Positions 63,938 to 64,000 of a DNA stretch of 64,000 nt are shown here, piece by piece. Origin of the DNA: Lachnospiraceae bacterium (GTDB lineage: Bacteria; Bacillota; Clostridia; Lachnospirales; Lachnospiraceae); assembly GCA_009911185.1 (NCBI GenBank), contig QXWW01000014.1:40358-104357 (forward strand), given 5' to 3'. Position 1 is the stretch's first letter. The number at the start of each line of letters is the position of its first letter. Both the position numbers and the translations under genes were made by a program. A model generated the notes under the pieces. It saw only the letters and a list, made by a program, of their open reading frames with translations, did no database searches and was not told where the DNA came from.

Positions 63938-64000
63938 ATCCCTTCCGTCTCCTTTTTAAACTCTCCTTATTTTCTCATATTTCTGTAAAAACCACAACTT

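Overview
The window looks like a chromosome segment of a spore-forming, anaerobic gut Firmicute, most likely a Lachnospiraceae-type Clostridia. The reasons are a spoIIAA-spoIIAB-sigF-spoVA sporulation cluster, LL-diaminopimelate aminotransferase (dapL), a bile-salt-hydrolase-type enzyme, very large secreted modular glycosidases with Lys-rich C-terminal domains, strong AGGAGG ribosome sites and NhaC/OPT/MATE transporters. I cannot name the species from sequence alone. I saw no rRNA, tRNA, CRISPR array or complete insertion sequence.

Layout. (1) 0-17.5 kb is a carbohydrate island: a 2640-residue GH2 beta-galactosidase carrying both a dockerin-like and a cohesin-like domain, a two-component system (histidine kinase and LuxR-type regulator) with a 164-bp MITE between its genes, and a 2140-residue protein joining a GH30 endo-beta-1,6-galactanase-like module to a GH43 exo-beta-1,3-galactanase-like module. 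Together these suggest extracellular breakdown of type II arabinogalactan side chains and backbone to galactose. (2) 17.7-24.6 kb is housekeeping nitrogen and nucleotide metabolism: dapF-dapL, glnA with an ANTAR regulator, a eukaryote-type HisA and guaB. (3) 24.8-26.8 kb holds an N/D-rich lipoprotein, spoVAE and spoVAD. (4) 27-36 kb separates spoVAD/E from the rest of the spoVA genes. It holds a polysaccharide deacetylase-like protein, a MATE transporter, a choloylglycine hydrolase and two collagen-like spore-surface proteins with a glycosyltransferase between them. (5) 36.2-39.9 kb is spoIIAA-spoIIAB-sigF-(small membrane protein)-spoVAA-spoVAB-spoVAC-(small protein).

(6) 40-47 kb has a membrane TPR protein, a 47-codon ORF, folC, a FapA-family protein and valS. 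(7) 47.3-51.8 kb is a one-promoter RND exporter-TetR operon with a candidate TetR operator over its start site. (8) 52-57 kb holds pta, a LysM-GH18 spore-cortex-type hydrolase, a flavodoxin/ferredoxin protein, a decayed PEBP (YbhB-like) gene and a lipoprotein class D beta-lactamase-like protein. (9) 57.5-64 kb holds an OPT transporter followed by an orphan PqqD-domain protein, NhaC, a hypothetical protein and an ABC-F ATPase.

Functional links. The two giant glycosidases share FIVAR repeats and the same Lys-rich Fn3-like tail, so they are probably anchored or displayed the same way. The sigF and spoVA genes, the cortex hydrolase and the collagen/glycosyltransferase set all point to forespore gene control and spore-surface building. 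Most genes lie on the minus strand. Start sites were chosen by ribosome-site spacing, and promoters and terminators were read by eye without any search.
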